A stretch of 64,000 nucleotides of DNA from Herbaspirillum sp. (lineage in GTDB: Bacteria; Pseudomonadota; Gammaproteobacteria; Burkholderiales; Burkholderiaceae_D): the NCBI RefSeq assembly GCF_017744395.1, contig NZ_JAGIBI010000004.1:62001-126000 (forward strand). The letters run 5' to 3'. Each line of letters begins with the position of its first letter. Positions within the stretch are counted from its first letter, which is position 1. The notes under the pieces were generated by a model that worked only from the letters and a program-made list of their open reading frames with translations, did no database searches and was not told the DNA's origin. Positions 38,969 to 47,263 of this stretch are shown here, piece after piece. The position numbers were made by a program, and so were the translations under genes.

Positions 38969-39223
38969 TCAGGCTACCGTATTGACCGTGGTGCCGATGA
39001 TCTCGCCGTTGGAGTTGCGCGAGATCTGTTCGCGGCGGTTGCGCTGTTCGAGTTCGGCCTCGGCGCGTTTCTGGTCGGCCTGGATTTGTTCCTGGCGCTG
39101 CTGCTCGGCCTTTTGCGCCATGCGCGCCTCATCGGCCTTGCGCACCGCCGCCGGGTCGGTGACCGGCGAGGTGGTGGATGTGGTGGTGCCGGAACTGGGT
39201 ACGATGGAAAGATCGACGGACAC
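38969..39223 (-). CDS. 84-residue Gln/Glu/Arg-rich protein of unknown function
   Basis: A short protein beginning at a GTG five bases after AGGAGG: VSVDLSIVPSSGTTTSTTSP, then a charged helical, likely coiled-coil segment (AAVRKADEARMAQKAEQQRQ onward) ending NSNGEIIGTTVNTVA. The good ribosome site and codon use support a real gene; the longer upstream reading from an ATG is not needed. There is no signal peptide and no family I recognise. It shares a bidirectional terminator with the antiporter gene. A flagellar- or secretion-related helper is one guess, but nothing in the sequence shows this. Confidence 0.65.
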   Translation of the reverse strand: MSVDLSIVPSSGTTTSTTSPVTDPAAVRKADEARMAQKAEQQRQEQIQADQKRAEAELEQRNRREQISRNSNGEIIGTTVNTVA

Positions 39224-39431
39224 GTTAGCCTCCTGTTGCTGTCGCCAATGTTCGGTACAGGCCATCATGGTACGCCCATTGCCGGGCGCTGCCACACGGG
39301 AAATGCACACGCCGTCAAAAAAACCGCGATAGCGACACAGCCTGTTATACGGGAAGCAAGCAAATCGGGGCGAAAGATGCCAAAAGGCAAAAAGATCTTG
39401 CCGCGCAGGCAAGTATGGCCAGGCCGAGGAC

Positions 39432-40199
39432 TCAGTGGCAATCCGGCACGTTCTGATCCAGATACACCTCGAAGGCCACATTGCCGGCCCATTTTTTCCG
39501 AACAGCGGCCCAGAAGGCATCGTCCCAGCGCCCTGCCGCCCGCCTGAGCGCAGCCAGATCGACGGCATCGGCGCCGCGTACCTTCAGCACCAGTGCCTGG
39601 CGGCTCACCGGAGCCAACTGCGCCGAGAATTTCTTCCATTCGGGCAGCTTCAGCAATTCCTTCATCATGCTGTCGTCATGCACGGCCGCATCGCATTGGC
39701 CGGTGCGCACCGCCAGCAGCGAATCGGCTGGCGCGCGCATCACCTTCTCGACGGCGCCATAGCGCGCGGCCAGCGTGCCGGTGTACGGGGAACCTTCGGA
39801 GACGCATACGCTGCGCCCCTTGAGGTCTTCCCATTTGCGGATGGTGGTGTCGGTGCGCATGATGGCCATGCCGCCGGCGCGGTAGCCGGTAGGAATGACG
39901 ATGCTGTCGGCATCGCCGGCCTGCCCTTCATCGGCCAGCGCCAGCACCACATCGGCGCGGATGCCGGAAGCGTTTTTCAGGTAAGCGGATTTGAGCTTGA
40001 ACTGCGCGGCGAGATCGTCGGCCAGCACGGTATCGACGCTCTCGGGTGTGCGGAACTTCATGCCGCCCTTATAGGCCGGCGGCACATAATCCAGCCCCAC
40101 GCGCAGGGCGCCACCCTGCCTGGCCGCATCGAGCACGCCCGCCTGCGTGCTGCCGCAAGCCAGCAGTAGGAGCGGAAGGAACAGGCGAACGAGCTTCAT
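39432..40199 (-). CDS. Periplasmic solute-binding protein, family 3 type
   Basis: A 255-residue exported protein of the type-3 solute-binding fold (as in polar amino-acid binders and MxaJ-like proteins). The N-terminus MKLVRLFLPLLLLACGSTQA allows either lipidation at Cys15 (LLAC) or ordinary cleavage. Segments GALRVGLDYVPPAYKG, WEDLKGRSVCVSEGSPYTGTLA and RTGQCDAAVHDDSMM fit the fold. It is the last gene of an operon that already encodes an NMT1-type binding protein, so it may widen specificity or serve another transporter. The ligand is unknown. Confidence 0.85.
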   Translation of the reverse strand: MKLVRLFLPLLLLACGSTQAGVLDAARQGGALRVGLDYVPPAYKGGMKFRTPESVDTVLADDLAAQFKLKSAYLKNASGIRADVVLALADEGQAGDADSIVIPTGYRAGGMAIMRTDTTIRKWEDLKGRSVCVSEGSPYTGTLAARYGAVEKVMRAPADSLLAVRTGQCDAAVHDDSMMKELLKLPEWKKFSAQLAPVSRQALVLKVRGADAVDLAALRRAAGRWDDAFWAAVRKKWAGNVAFEVYLDQNVPDCH

Positions 40200-40209
40200 G
40201 GTTTCAGGT

Positions 40210-40983
40210 TCAGACGTATTGGTAGCGCAGCAGGCGATGCTTCAGCTTTTCCAGGATCACTTGGTCGATCAGCGCGGCGAGAATGGCGATGGTCAGGATA
40301 TTGGCCATCACGCCGACCATGTCCGCGGTCTCGCCGGAATACGCCAGCGTGCGGCCCAGCCCCTTGCCGAAGCCGACCAGCATCTCAGCCGAGATCAGCG
40401 CGCGCCAGGCATTTCCGAAGGCAAGCTGGGCGCCGGTGATCAGTTCCGGCATCACCGCCGGCAGGTAGACCCGGCGCAGCATGCCCAGGCGCGAAGCTCC
40501 CATCACGCGCGCGGCCGACACGTGCACCTGCTGCACGCTCTCGGTGGCGTTCATCACCGACAGCGCGGCCGGGAAGAAGGCGGCGATCGCCACCACCACC
40601 ACCATCGGCAGATTGCCGAAACCCATCAGGATCAAAAACAGCGGCACCCAAGCAATCGACGGGATCGACTGCAGGATCACGATGGCCGACTTCAGCACCT
40701 CGCGGAAGAAGAACAGCACCGCGCCCAGCAGGCCGAAACCGATGCCGAACAGCAGCGCCGAGCCATAGCCAAGCCCCAGCCGGTACAGGCTGCCGTACAA
40801 CGCCAGCCGGAAATTATTGGACTGCACCTCTTCCCACAAGCGCGCCACCACCGACGGCACGCCCGGCATCAGGAACGACGGCAGCGACCACGCGGCGATC
40901 TGCCACATCAACAGGATGAAAGCGATCGCCAGCACCATGGCGAGTTTCTTGCGGAGACCGGTAACGCGACGCTGAGAGCTCAT
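40210..40983 (-). CDS. ABC transporter permease, nitrate/sulfonate/taurine (SsuC/TauC) type
   Basis: A 257-residue permease with about six membrane helices. The first is KKLAMVLAIAFILLMWQIAAW (about residues 12-32). The ATPase-contact loop is AARVMGASRLGMLRRVYLPAVMPELI. It belongs to the BPD_transp_1 branch for sulfonates, taurine and nitrate. It lies 94 bases after the NMT1-type binding protein and 10 bases before the second binding-protein gene, all on the minus strand. Confidence 0.92.
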   Translation of the reverse strand: MSSQRRVTGLRKKLAMVLAIAFILLMWQIAAWSLPSFLMPGVPSVVARLWEEVQSNNFRLALYGSLYRLGLGYGSALLFGIGFGLLGAVLFFFREVLKSAIVILQSIPSIAWVPLFLILMGFGNLPMVVVVAIAAFFPAALSVMNATESVQQVHVSAARVMGASRLGMLRRVYLPAVMPELITGAQLAFGNAWRALISAEMLVGFGKGLGRTLAYSGETADMVGVMANILTIAILAALIDQVILEKLKHRLLRYQYV

Positions 40984-41077
40984 AACGACTTGGAAAAGAC
41001 GATGGCCGGAAACCTCCGGCCAAGGAAAATTGAAACCTGGATGATACGCGGCGATGTCGCCACCGCCGCGCGAGACA

Positions 41078-42073
41078 TTACAGCTTGCGGGCGTTCTGCC
41101 ACGACAGGTCGGTAATGGTATTGACGTCGAACGGCTTGCCGTCGCGCGTCTTCAAGGCGCCCTGTTCCTGCAGGATGTTGGAGATTTCCTGCATGCGGTC
41201 CTGGTCCTTCTTGGAAATCTTGGGGGTGAAGGTCTGGCTCTTGATGGCGTCGCGGATCACGTCTTCGCGCAGCATTTCGCCGTGCTTGAGCGTCTTCAGG
41301 GTCGGCTCGGCGATGAAATAGCCGGCGATCAGCTTGGAGGCTTCGGCGGGCTTCTTCTGCAGCAGCGTGATGGCGTCGCGCTGGGCATCGAGCGACTTCC
41401 AGACGGCATCGCGCCGCTTCTTCAGCGTCTCGCCCGAGGTGATCACCACCATGCAGGGGAACGGCCAGACTTCGCCGATCTCATAGATCTGCTTGACCGG
41501 CGCGATCAGCTGCGCGATGCGCGCCTGCGGCTCGAACAGGAAGGCGGCGTCGACGCGCTTGCCCACCAGCGACTGCACCGCCACCTGCGGCGACACGCCC
41601 ATCACGTTGACGTCGTCCGGCTTGACGCCGGCATCCTTGAGCACCACGCCCTTCAACACGGTGTCGGCGGTGCTGCCTTCGGCTTGCGAGGCCAGGGTCT
41701 TGCCCTTCAAGTCCGCGACCTTCTTGATGCCCGAATCTTCACGCGCCACCAGCGCGTGGTAGCCCAGCTGCGCGCCGCCCACCACCTTCAGGTCGGCGCC
41801 CTTGGAGGCCCAGGCCACGGCGTTGGAGAAGCCGAACACGCCGCTGTCCAACTGGCCGCCGACGATGGCCTTGACCAGGTCGGTGCCGGACTTGAACTCG
41901 ATCAGTTCCACATCCAGGCCGTACTTCTTGTACAGGCCGGCTTCATAGGCGGCCATCGCCTGCGCGTCGTCCATCACGCGCAAGTAGCCGATCTTGAATT
42001 TTTCCAGCGCCAGGGCGTTGTTGGCGAATGCCAGCGCGGCCAGCGCAGGTACCAGGATGCGTGCGAGTTTCAT
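41078..42073 (-). CDS. ABC transporter substrate-binding protein, NMT1/SsuA type
   Basis: A 331-residue periplasmic binding protein with a normal signal peptide (MKLARILVPALAALAFANNA, cleaved after ALA). The mature part reads FKIGYLRVMDDAQAMAAYEAGL and GTDLVKAIVGGQLDSGVFGFSNAVAWASKG, as in NMT1-like binders for sulfonates, nitrate or nitriles. The start follows TTGGAGT and overlaps the ATPase stop (ATGA), so it is translationally coupled. The ligand cannot be told from sequence; an aliphatic sulfonate is one possibility. Confidence 0.9.
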   Translation of the reverse strand: MKLARILVPALAALAFANNALALEKFKIGYLRVMDDAQAMAAYEAGLYKKYGLDVELIEFKSGTDLVKAIVGGQLDSGVFGFSNAVAWASKGADLKVVGGAQLGYHALVAREDSGIKKVADLKGKTLASQAEGSTADTVLKGVVLKDAGVKPDDVNVMGVSPQVAVQSLVGKRVDAAFLFEPQARIAQLIAPVKQIYEIGEVWPFPCMVVITSGETLKKRRDAVWKSLDAQRDAITLLQKKPAEASKLIAGYFIAEPTLKTLKHGEMLREDVIRDAIKSQTFTPKISKKDQDRMQEISNILQEQGALKTRDGKPFDVNTITDLSWQNARKL

Positions 42074-42843
42074 ACTCCAACCCCTTCCAGTGTTTTTGAA
42101 AAATCGTCCTGTTCGGCATGGATACCGAGCAGGCAAAGGATCTCGCGGCGGATGGCCGCGAATTCGGACAGGTCGTGCGTCTTTTCGTGATGCACGAGAT
42201 TGAATTCCTTGAGCACCTTGGCCGGGCGCGGGCTGAACACGAAGATGCGGTCGGCCAGGAACAGCGCCTCGTCGACATCATGGGTGACCAGCAGCACGGT
42301 CGGGCCTTGCTGGCGGATCAGGTCGCGCAGCGCGTCCTGCAGGGTCATGCGGGTGAGCGCGTCGAGCGCGCCGAACGGTTCGTCCAGCAGCAGGGCCTTG
42401 GGTTGCGAGATGAAGGCGCGCGCCAGGGCCGCGCGCTGGCGCATGCCGCCCGAGACCTGGTGCGGGTAATACGACTCGAAGCCCTTGAGCTTGACGTTCT
42501 CCAGCCACACGCGCGCCTGCTCGGCCGCCTTTTTCTTGTCGACCTGCTGGAACTCCAGCGCCAGCGCCACGTTCTGCTCCAGTGTGAGCCACGGATACAG
42601 GGCGTTTTCCTGGAACATCAGGGTACGTTCCGGATGCGGCGCCTTGATCTCCCGGCCGTCGCCGGTGACCGAGCCGGAACTGGCCTTTTCCAGTCCGGCG
42701 GCGATGTGCAGCAAGGTCGACTTGCCGCAACCGGACGGACCGACCAGCGCGACCAGTTCGCCCGAGGCGATCTCGCGGCTGAATTCCTCGATCACATGCA
42801 GGTCGCCGAAACGCTTGGCGACGTTGTTGAAAGATAGCTTCAT
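42070..42843 (-). CDS. ABC transporter ATP-binding protein, SsuB/TauB type
   Basis: A 257-residue ATPase: Walker [10 protein letters not shown] (about residues 35-43), Q-loop MFQENALYPW, signature VSGGMRQRAALARAF, Walker B ALLLDEPFGALD, switch THDVDEAL. It is the first gene of the minus-strand operon ATPase, binding protein, permease, second binding protein. In-frame codons upstream of the chosen ATG run to 43014 but do not match the family. An AT-rich dyad lies about 200 bases upstream. Confidence 0.92.
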   Translation of the reverse strand: MKLSFNNVAKRFGDLHVIEEFSREIASGELVALVGPSGCGKSTLLHIAAGLEKASSGSVTGDGREIKAPHPERTLMFQENALYPWLTLEQNVALALEFQQVDKKKAAEQARVWLENVKLKGFESYYPHQVSGGMRQRAALARAFISQPKALLLDEPFGALDALTRMTLQDALRDLIRQQGPTVLLVTHDVDEALFLADRIFVFSPRPAKVLKEFNLVHHEKTHDLSEFAAIRREILCLLGIHAEQDDFSKTLEGVGV

Positions 42844-43035
42844 GTCGTCCGGCGGCAGCAAAGGCCGCCCGTTGTGGATTTGGGTAGGAGAAAGGAGGAA
42901 GGCTGGCGATGGCCTGTGCCGGTATGGATGCGCTTGCGGCCTGTTGCCGTCTTGTCTTGCGCGCGGGCAAATCCTCCCTTTTATTTCTGCTTGGCACTCT
43001 ACTGTTGCCCGCAATACAAGACAACTACTTTAAAT

Positions 43036-43063
43036 TCTTATGCTTATTCGATTTTTGAATAAG
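43036..43063. promoter_or_regulatory. AT-rich dyad upstream of the sulfonate/nitrate-type ABC operon
   Basis: CTTATTC and GAATAAG are perfect inverted repeats around seven bases, and TTCTTAT just before them repeats the left arm. It is the only AT-rich block in the gap, and it resembles sites bound by CysB-type regulators of sulfur genes; the identity is a guess. Confidence 0.35.
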
Positions 43064-43099
43064 AAAGCACCTCAAATTGCATAAAGAAGAAGAGATGAT

Positions 43100-43981
43100 T
43101 CAAAGCAACTTTCCCCGCACTTCCGCCAGCAGGGCATGGACATCCGGATAACGCAGCCGCACACCCAGTTCCTGCTTGAGCCTGCGGTTGTCCAACCGGC
43201 GCGACTCCGACATGAACGACAGCATCATCGGCGAGACGCTGCGTTCCAGCTCGGCGCGCGGCAGGCGCGGCGGGCGCGCCAGGCCGAGCGCGTCGGCGGC
43301 GGCGTCGAAGTAGTCGGCCATCTTCAGTTCGGTATCGTCCACCGCGTGGTAAATGCGGTTGGGAGAACCACGCAGCAGCGCCGCCACGGCCGCGCGCGCC
43401 AGGTCTTCGGCGTGGATATGGTTGGTGTAGACGTCATCGGCCGCGGCCAGCGCCGGGGTGCCCTTTTGCAGGCGCTCGGCCGGCAGCCGGTCGGCCGCAT
43501 AGATGCCGGGCACGCGCAGGATGGACAGGCGCGAACCGCTGCGCCGGGCCCAGGCGCGCAGCACGTTTTCCGCATCCGCGCGGCGCGCCGCGCGCGCGTT
43601 CTGCGGATGGCGGCGACGCGTCTCGTCGAAACGCGCCCCGCCGCAATCGCCGTAGACGCCGGTGGTGCTGATATAAACCAGGCGCGCGCGCTCGGGTAAA
43701 ATGGCGGCCAAATTGCGGGTACGGCGGTCTTTGCGGCCTTCCGACTGCGGTGGCGCCAGGTGCACGATGGCCGGCGCCAGGCGCGCCAGACGGCCCAGCG
43801 TATGCGGCCGGTCGAGGTCGGCCACGACGGGAATGGCGCCGGCGGCGCGCAGTTCGGCGCAGCGCTGCGGGTTGCTGGTGACCGCCAGCACGCGGTAACG
43901 CGGCAGCAGCAGCGGCAGCATGCGCAGCCCGACGTCACCGCAACCCAGCAGCAGTACCCGCGGCAAGCCCAGTTTTTTCAC
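43100..43981 (-). CDS. Atypical SDR, NAD-dependent epimerase/dehydratase (YeeZ-like)
   Basis: A 293-residue Rossmann-fold protein. The nucleotide loop is LLLGCGDVGLRMLPLLLP (about residues 9-26), followed by VYISTTGVYGDCGG and VTSNPQRC. This matches the YeeZ-like branch of extended/atypical SDRs, whose substrates are unknown. I prefer the GTG at 43981, eight bases after AAAGG; a TTG at 43990 would be too close to that site. It is divergent from the ferredoxin-type reductase gene only about 40 bases away. Confidence 0.82.
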   Translation of the reverse strand: MKKLGLPRVLLLGCGDVGLRMLPLLLPRYRVLAVTSNPQRCAELRAAGAIPVVADLDRPHTLGRLARLAPAIVHLAPPQSEGRKDRRTRNLAAILPERARLVYISTTGVYGDCGGARFDETRRRHPQNARAARRADAENVLRAWARRSGSRLSILRVPGIYAADRLPAERLQKGTPALAAADDVYTNHIHAEDLARAAVAALLRGSPNRIYHAVDDTELKMADYFDAAADALGLARPPRLPRAELERSVSPMMLSFMSESRRLDNRRLKQELGVRLRYPDVHALLAEVRGKLL

Positions 43982-44022
43982 GGTATTCAACCTTTATCAG
44001 TCCAGAACAGAAGCGCAATTGT

Positions 44023-45066
44023 ATGAGTTTCCAAGTCACAGTCCAGCCAAGCGGCCGCCAATTCACCTGCGATGAAGGCGAAACCATCCTCAACGCGGCC
44101 ATCCGCGCAGGCGTCGGCCTGCCCTACGGCTGCAAGAACGGCGCCTGCAGTTCCTGCAAGGGCAAGCTGGTTGCCGGCCAGGTCGAGCACGGCCCGCACC
44201 AGGAGCGCGCGCTGTCGGCCAATGATGAAAGGCTGGGCTTTTCGCTGTTCTGCTGCGCCAAGCCGCAGTCCGATGTGACCATCGAGGCGCGCGAAGTGGC
44301 CGGTGTGGGCGAGTTCCCGATCCGCAAGCTGCCGGTGCGCGTGGCCGCGCTGGAAAAGAAGGCCGACGACGTCATCGTGCTGTCGCTGCAATTGCCGGCC
44401 AACGACCGCCTGCAATACAAGGCCGGGCAGTACGTCGAATTCCTGCTGCGCGACGGCAAGCGCCGCAGCTACAGCATGGCCAACGCGCCGCACAAGGATG
44501 AGCACATGAGCCTGCACATCCGCCACCTGCCGGGCGGCCTGTTCACCGACCAGGTGTTTTCCACGATGAAGGAACGCGACATCCTGCGCATCGAAGGCCC
44601 GCTGGGCACCTTCTTCTTGCGCGAGGATTCCGACAAGCCCATCGTGCTGCTGGCCTCGGGCACCGGCTTCGCGCCGATCAAGGCGATCGTCGAGCAACTG
44701 GAGCACGCCGGCTCGCAGCGCCCGGTCACGCTGTACTGGGGCGGTCGCCGCCCGCAGGACCTGTACATGAATGAGCTGTGCGAAGCATGGGCGCGCTCCC
44801 TGCCCGCCTTCTCCTATGTGCCGGTGGTCTCCGACGCGCAGCCGGAAGACAACTGGAACGGCCGTACCGGCTTCGTCCACCAGTCGGTCATGGCCGACTT
44901 CCCGGACCTGTCCGGCCACCAGGTCTACGCCTGCGGCGCCCCGATCGTGGTGGAATCGGCCAAGCGCGATTTCGTGGCCCAGTGCAAGCTGCCGGAAGAC
45001 GAGTTCTATGCCGACTCCTTCACTTCCGAAGCCGACCTGGCCAGCAGCGCGCCCGCTGCCGTCTAA
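44023..45066 (+). CDS. 2Fe-2S ferredoxin-type NAD(P)H reductase (CDP-6-deoxy-delta-3,4-glucoseen reductase-like)
   Basis: A 347-residue three-domain electron-transfer protein: an N-terminal plant-type 2Fe-2S domain (Cys37, Cys42, Cys45, and Cys77 or 78), a flavin domain (RRSYSMANAPHKDE) and an NAD domain (VLLASGTGFAPIKAIVEQ). It resembles AscD/RfbI, annotated as CDP-6-deoxy-delta-3,4-glucoseen reductase, but no CDP-sugar genes are near, so the partner oxygenase or reductase is unknown. Phenol hydroxylase and benzoate dioxygenase reductases share this layout. It starts about 40 bases from the divergent SDR gene. Confidence 0.88.
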   Translation: MSFQVTVQPSGRQFTCDEGETILNAAIRAGVGLPYGCKNGACSSCKGKLVAGQVEHGPHQERALSANDERLGFSLFCCAKPQSDVTIEAREVAGVGEFPIRKLPVRVAALEKKADDVIVLSLQLPANDRLQYKAGQYVEFLLRDGKRRSYSMANAPHKDEHMSLHIRHLPGGLFTDQVFSTMKERDILRIEGPLGTFFLREDSDKPIVLLASGTGFAPIKAIVEQLEHAGSQRPVTLYWGGRRPQDLYMNELCEAWARSLPAFSYVPVVSDAQPEDNWNGRTGFVHQSVMADFPDLSGHQVYACGAPIVVESAKRDFVAQCKLPEDEFYADSFTSEADLASSAPAAV

Positions 45067-45198
45067 GTAAGCAGGGGTGTCACGCCGCCGTCATGCGCAT
45101 TTGCGATCATGGCGACAGTCGGTGCAGTGCAAGAAGTCGCGGCAGGCGGCGCAAATGCAACGCTTGCCGGATTCAGGCAAAATGACGGGCAATTCTTT

Positions 45199-45227
45199 TT
45201 GACGCTGTGCGCAAAACGTCCTAATAT
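45199..45227 (+). promoter_or_regulatory. Sigma-70 promoter of the short RNA/leader
   Basis: TTGACG and TAATAT are separated by exactly 17 bases. The predicted start, near 45234, is one base before an ATG. Confidence 0.6.
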
Positions 45228-45234
45228 TGACCGC

Positions 45235-45303
45235 ATGATCGCCAACGCCACATTTTTACGACGTCGCAGCCAACCGCAAAGAGGTTTGCTGCTGTGCGCG
45301 TGA
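45235..45303 (+). CDS. 22-residue leaderless ORF within the short RNA
   Basis: Encodes MIANATFLRRRSQPQRGLLL plus CA. Its ATG lies one base after the predicted transcription start, so it would be translated without a ribosome site. Four Arg codons (three adjacent) and three adjacent Leu codons give it the look of a leader peptide. It is not supported by any homologue I can name. Confidence 0.35.
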   Translation: MIANATFLRRRSQPQRGLLLCA

Positions 45304-45320
45304 AATGAAACGACTCGCGA

Positions 45321-45350
45321 AGCCACAGGCGAACCCTGTGGCTTTTTTTT
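45321..45350 (+). terminator. Strong Rho-independent terminator
   Basis: AGCCACAGG, loop CGAAC, CCTGTGGCT, then eight T. It lies 98 bases before the transaminase start codon and about 255 bases after the reductase stop. Confidence 0.9.
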
Positions 45351-45447
45351 ATCCGCCATTCCGGGTTGCTGTGCGCTTTTCACCGTTCCTTTCAGGCCGG
45401 TCTGTCCCGCACCATCCCTATCCACCCATACTTGCAGGAGCCCTTTG

Positions 45448-46650
45448 ATGGAATACAAAGATTTCGACAGCAACAAGCTGATGTACGTCACCAACCGTCC
45501 CGACCTGGTCTTCACCGAAGGTAACGGCATGTGGCTGACCGACCACAAGGGCAAGCGCTACCTCGATTACCTGCAGGGCTGGGCGGTCAACGCGCTGGGC
45601 CATTCGCCGCAATGCATCCAGGATGCGCTGGTGGCGCAGTCGAAGAAGCTGCTCAACCCCTCGCCCGCGTTCTACAACGCGCCGTCGATCGAGCTGGCCA
45701 ACCTGCTGACCGCGAACTCGGTATTCGACCGCGTGTTCTTCGCCAACAGCGGCGCCGAAGCCAACGAAGGCGCCATCAAGCTGGCGCGCAAATGGGGCAA
45801 GAAGAACCCGGCCACCAACGGCGACGCCCGTTTCGAGATCATCACCTTCAAGCACAGCTTCCACGGCCGCACCATCGCCACCATGTCGGCCAGCGGCAAG
45901 GACGGCTGGGACACCATGTTCGCGCCGCAGGTGCCGGGCTTCCCCAAGGCCACGCTCAACGACCTGGCCAGCGTCGAGCGCCTGATCACCAAGCACACCG
46001 TGGCCGTGATGCTGGAACCGGTGCAAGGCGAAGGCGGCGTGATCCCCGCCACCCGCGAATTCATGCAAGGCCTGCGCCGCCTGACCAAGCAGGCCAACCT
46101 GCTCCTGATCGTCGATGAAGTGCAAAGCGGCATGGGCCGCACCGGCGAACTGTTCGGCTACCAGCTCTCGGGCATCGAGCCGGACATCATGACGCTGGGC
46201 AAGGGCATCGGCGGCGGCGTGCCGCTGGCGGCGCTGCTGGCGCGCGAAGAGATCGCCTGCTTCGAAGCCGGCGAACAGGGCGGCACCTACAACGGCAACC
46301 CGCTGATGACGGCGGTGGGCGTGGCGGTGATCAAGGAACTGTTGAAGCCCGGCTTCCTGGAAACCGTGCGCGAGCGCGGCCAGTACCTGCGCGACCGTTC
46401 GCTGGCGCTGTCGGAGAAGTACGGCTTCGAAGGCGAACGCGGCGAAGGCCTGCTGCGCGCGCTGCAACTGGGCCGCGACATCGGCCCGCAGATCGTCGAA
46501 GCCGCGCGCGACATGGAGCCGGTCGGCCTGCTGCTCAATTCGCCGCGCCCCAACCTGCTGCGCTTCATGCCCTCGCTCAACGTCAGCAAGGACGAAATCG
46601 ACCAGATGTTCTCCATGCTGGAAGACGTGCTGGCAAAGGTGGGGCAGTAA
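45448..46650 (+). CDS. argD: Acetylornithine/class-III PLP transaminase
   Basis: A 400-residue PLP-dependent aminotransferase of class III. The cofactor Lys is K252 in [50 protein letters not shown] and [14 protein letters not shown] are typical of acetylornithine transaminase (arginine synthesis or degradation). GCAGGAG precedes the ATG; a TTG one codon earlier is possible. Other genes of arginine metabolism are not in the window, so an ornithine- or succinylornithine-type role cannot be ruled out. The NlpC/P60 gene follows after three bases. The terminator 98 bases upstream may regulate it. Confidence 0.88.
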   Translation: MEYKDFDSNKLMYVTNRPDLVFTEGNGMWLTDHKGKRYLDYLQGWAVNALGHSPQCIQDALVAQSKKLLNPSPAFYNAPSIELANLLTANSVFDRVFFANSGAEANEGAIKLARKWGKKNPATNGDARFEIITFKHSFHGRTIATMSASGKDGWDTMFAPQVPGFPKATLNDLASVERLITKHTVAVMLEPVQGEGGVIPATREFMQGLRRLTKQANLLLIVDEVQSGMGRTGELFGYQLSGIEPDIMTLGKGIGGGVPLAALLAREEIACFEAGEQGGTYNGNPLMTAVGVAVIKELLKPGFLETVRERGQYLRDRSLALSEKYGFEGERGEGLLRALQLGRDIGPQIVEAARDMEPVGLLLNSPRPNLLRFMPSLNVSKDEIDQMFSMLEDVLAKVGQ

Positions 46651-46653
46651 CCG

Positions 46654-47229
46654 ATGGCGGCGCGTCGCTTACCGGAAATGCTGGATGCGGCGGCTTTGCC
46701 GCTGGCGCCTGCGGCCCCGGTCGCGGCGCGCCCTCTCGGCGCTATCGCGGCGCTGTGCGCGGCCCTGCTGCTGGCCGCGTGCGGCACAACTCCGCTCCAA
46801 TCCCCTGAGGAACGCGGCCCGGCTGCGAACATGCAGGCGCTGCCGGCCACCGAAACCGGCAACGAAGTCGCCATCTACGCCCTCTCGCTGATCGACACCG
46901 GCTACCGCTTCGGCGGCAAGAATCCTTCGGCTGGCCTGGATTGCAGCGGCATGGTGAGCTACATCTTCGGGCAGGCGGCCAACTACAAGATCAGCGGCAG
47001 CGCCGCCGACATCGCCCGCAAGGGCCGCCAGATCGACGCCAGCCAATTGCGCGCCGGCGACCTGGTGTTCTTCAACACCATGAACAAGCCGTTCTCGCAC
47101 GTGGGCATCTACCTCGGCGACGGCCGTTTCGTGCATGCGCCCTCGACCAACGGCCGGGTGCATATCACGCGGATGGACAATCCCTACTTCGCCAAACGCT
47201 TCGAGATGGCGCGCAGCTATTTCAACTGA
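46654..47229 (+). CDS. NlpC/P60-family lipoprotein peptidase (MepS/Spr-like)
   Basis: A 191-residue predicted lipoprotein that would cleave peptidoglycan peptides. The lipobox LAAC puts the lipid on Cys43 after an unusually long, Pro/Ala-rich N-terminal region, so a later start may be used. The catalytic triad is Cys97 (GLDCSGMVSY), His149 (PFSHVGIYLG) and His161 (FVHAPSTNG). It follows the transaminase stop by three bases and is probably co-transcribed with it. Confidence 0.88.
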   Translation: MAARRLPEMLDAAALPLAPAAPVAARPLGAIAALCAALLLAACGTTPLQSPEERGPAANMQALPATETGNEVAIYALSLIDTGYRFGGKNPSAGLDCSGMVSYIFGQAANYKISGSAADIARKGRQIDASQLRAGDLVFFNTMNKPFSHVGIYLGDGRFVHAPSTNGRVHITRMDNPYFAKRFEMARSYFN

Positions 47230-47263
47230 TCACCGCGCTCCCTTGCGGATGCAATGAACAGGA

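Larger units (their letters stand above)
45234..45350 (+). ncRNA. Candidate small RNA or attenuated leader of about 117 nt
   Basis: Bounded by a good sigma-70 promoter and a textbook terminator, between the reductase gene and the transaminase gene. It contains a 22-codon ORF with no leader. GCCACA at 45247 duplicates the 5' arm of the terminator stem, so it could compete for the 3' arm. Either a free small RNA or a ribosome-controlled attenuator for the transaminase gene fits. The rest of the 381-base gap holds nothing else I recognise. Confidence 0.45.

Noticed and set aside
37178-39547. A 789-codon plus-strand frame overlapping the antiporter gene
   Set aside because: It is another frame of the antiporter gene; the 557-residue product there has all transport motifs, while this reading is Arg/Gly/His-rich noise.
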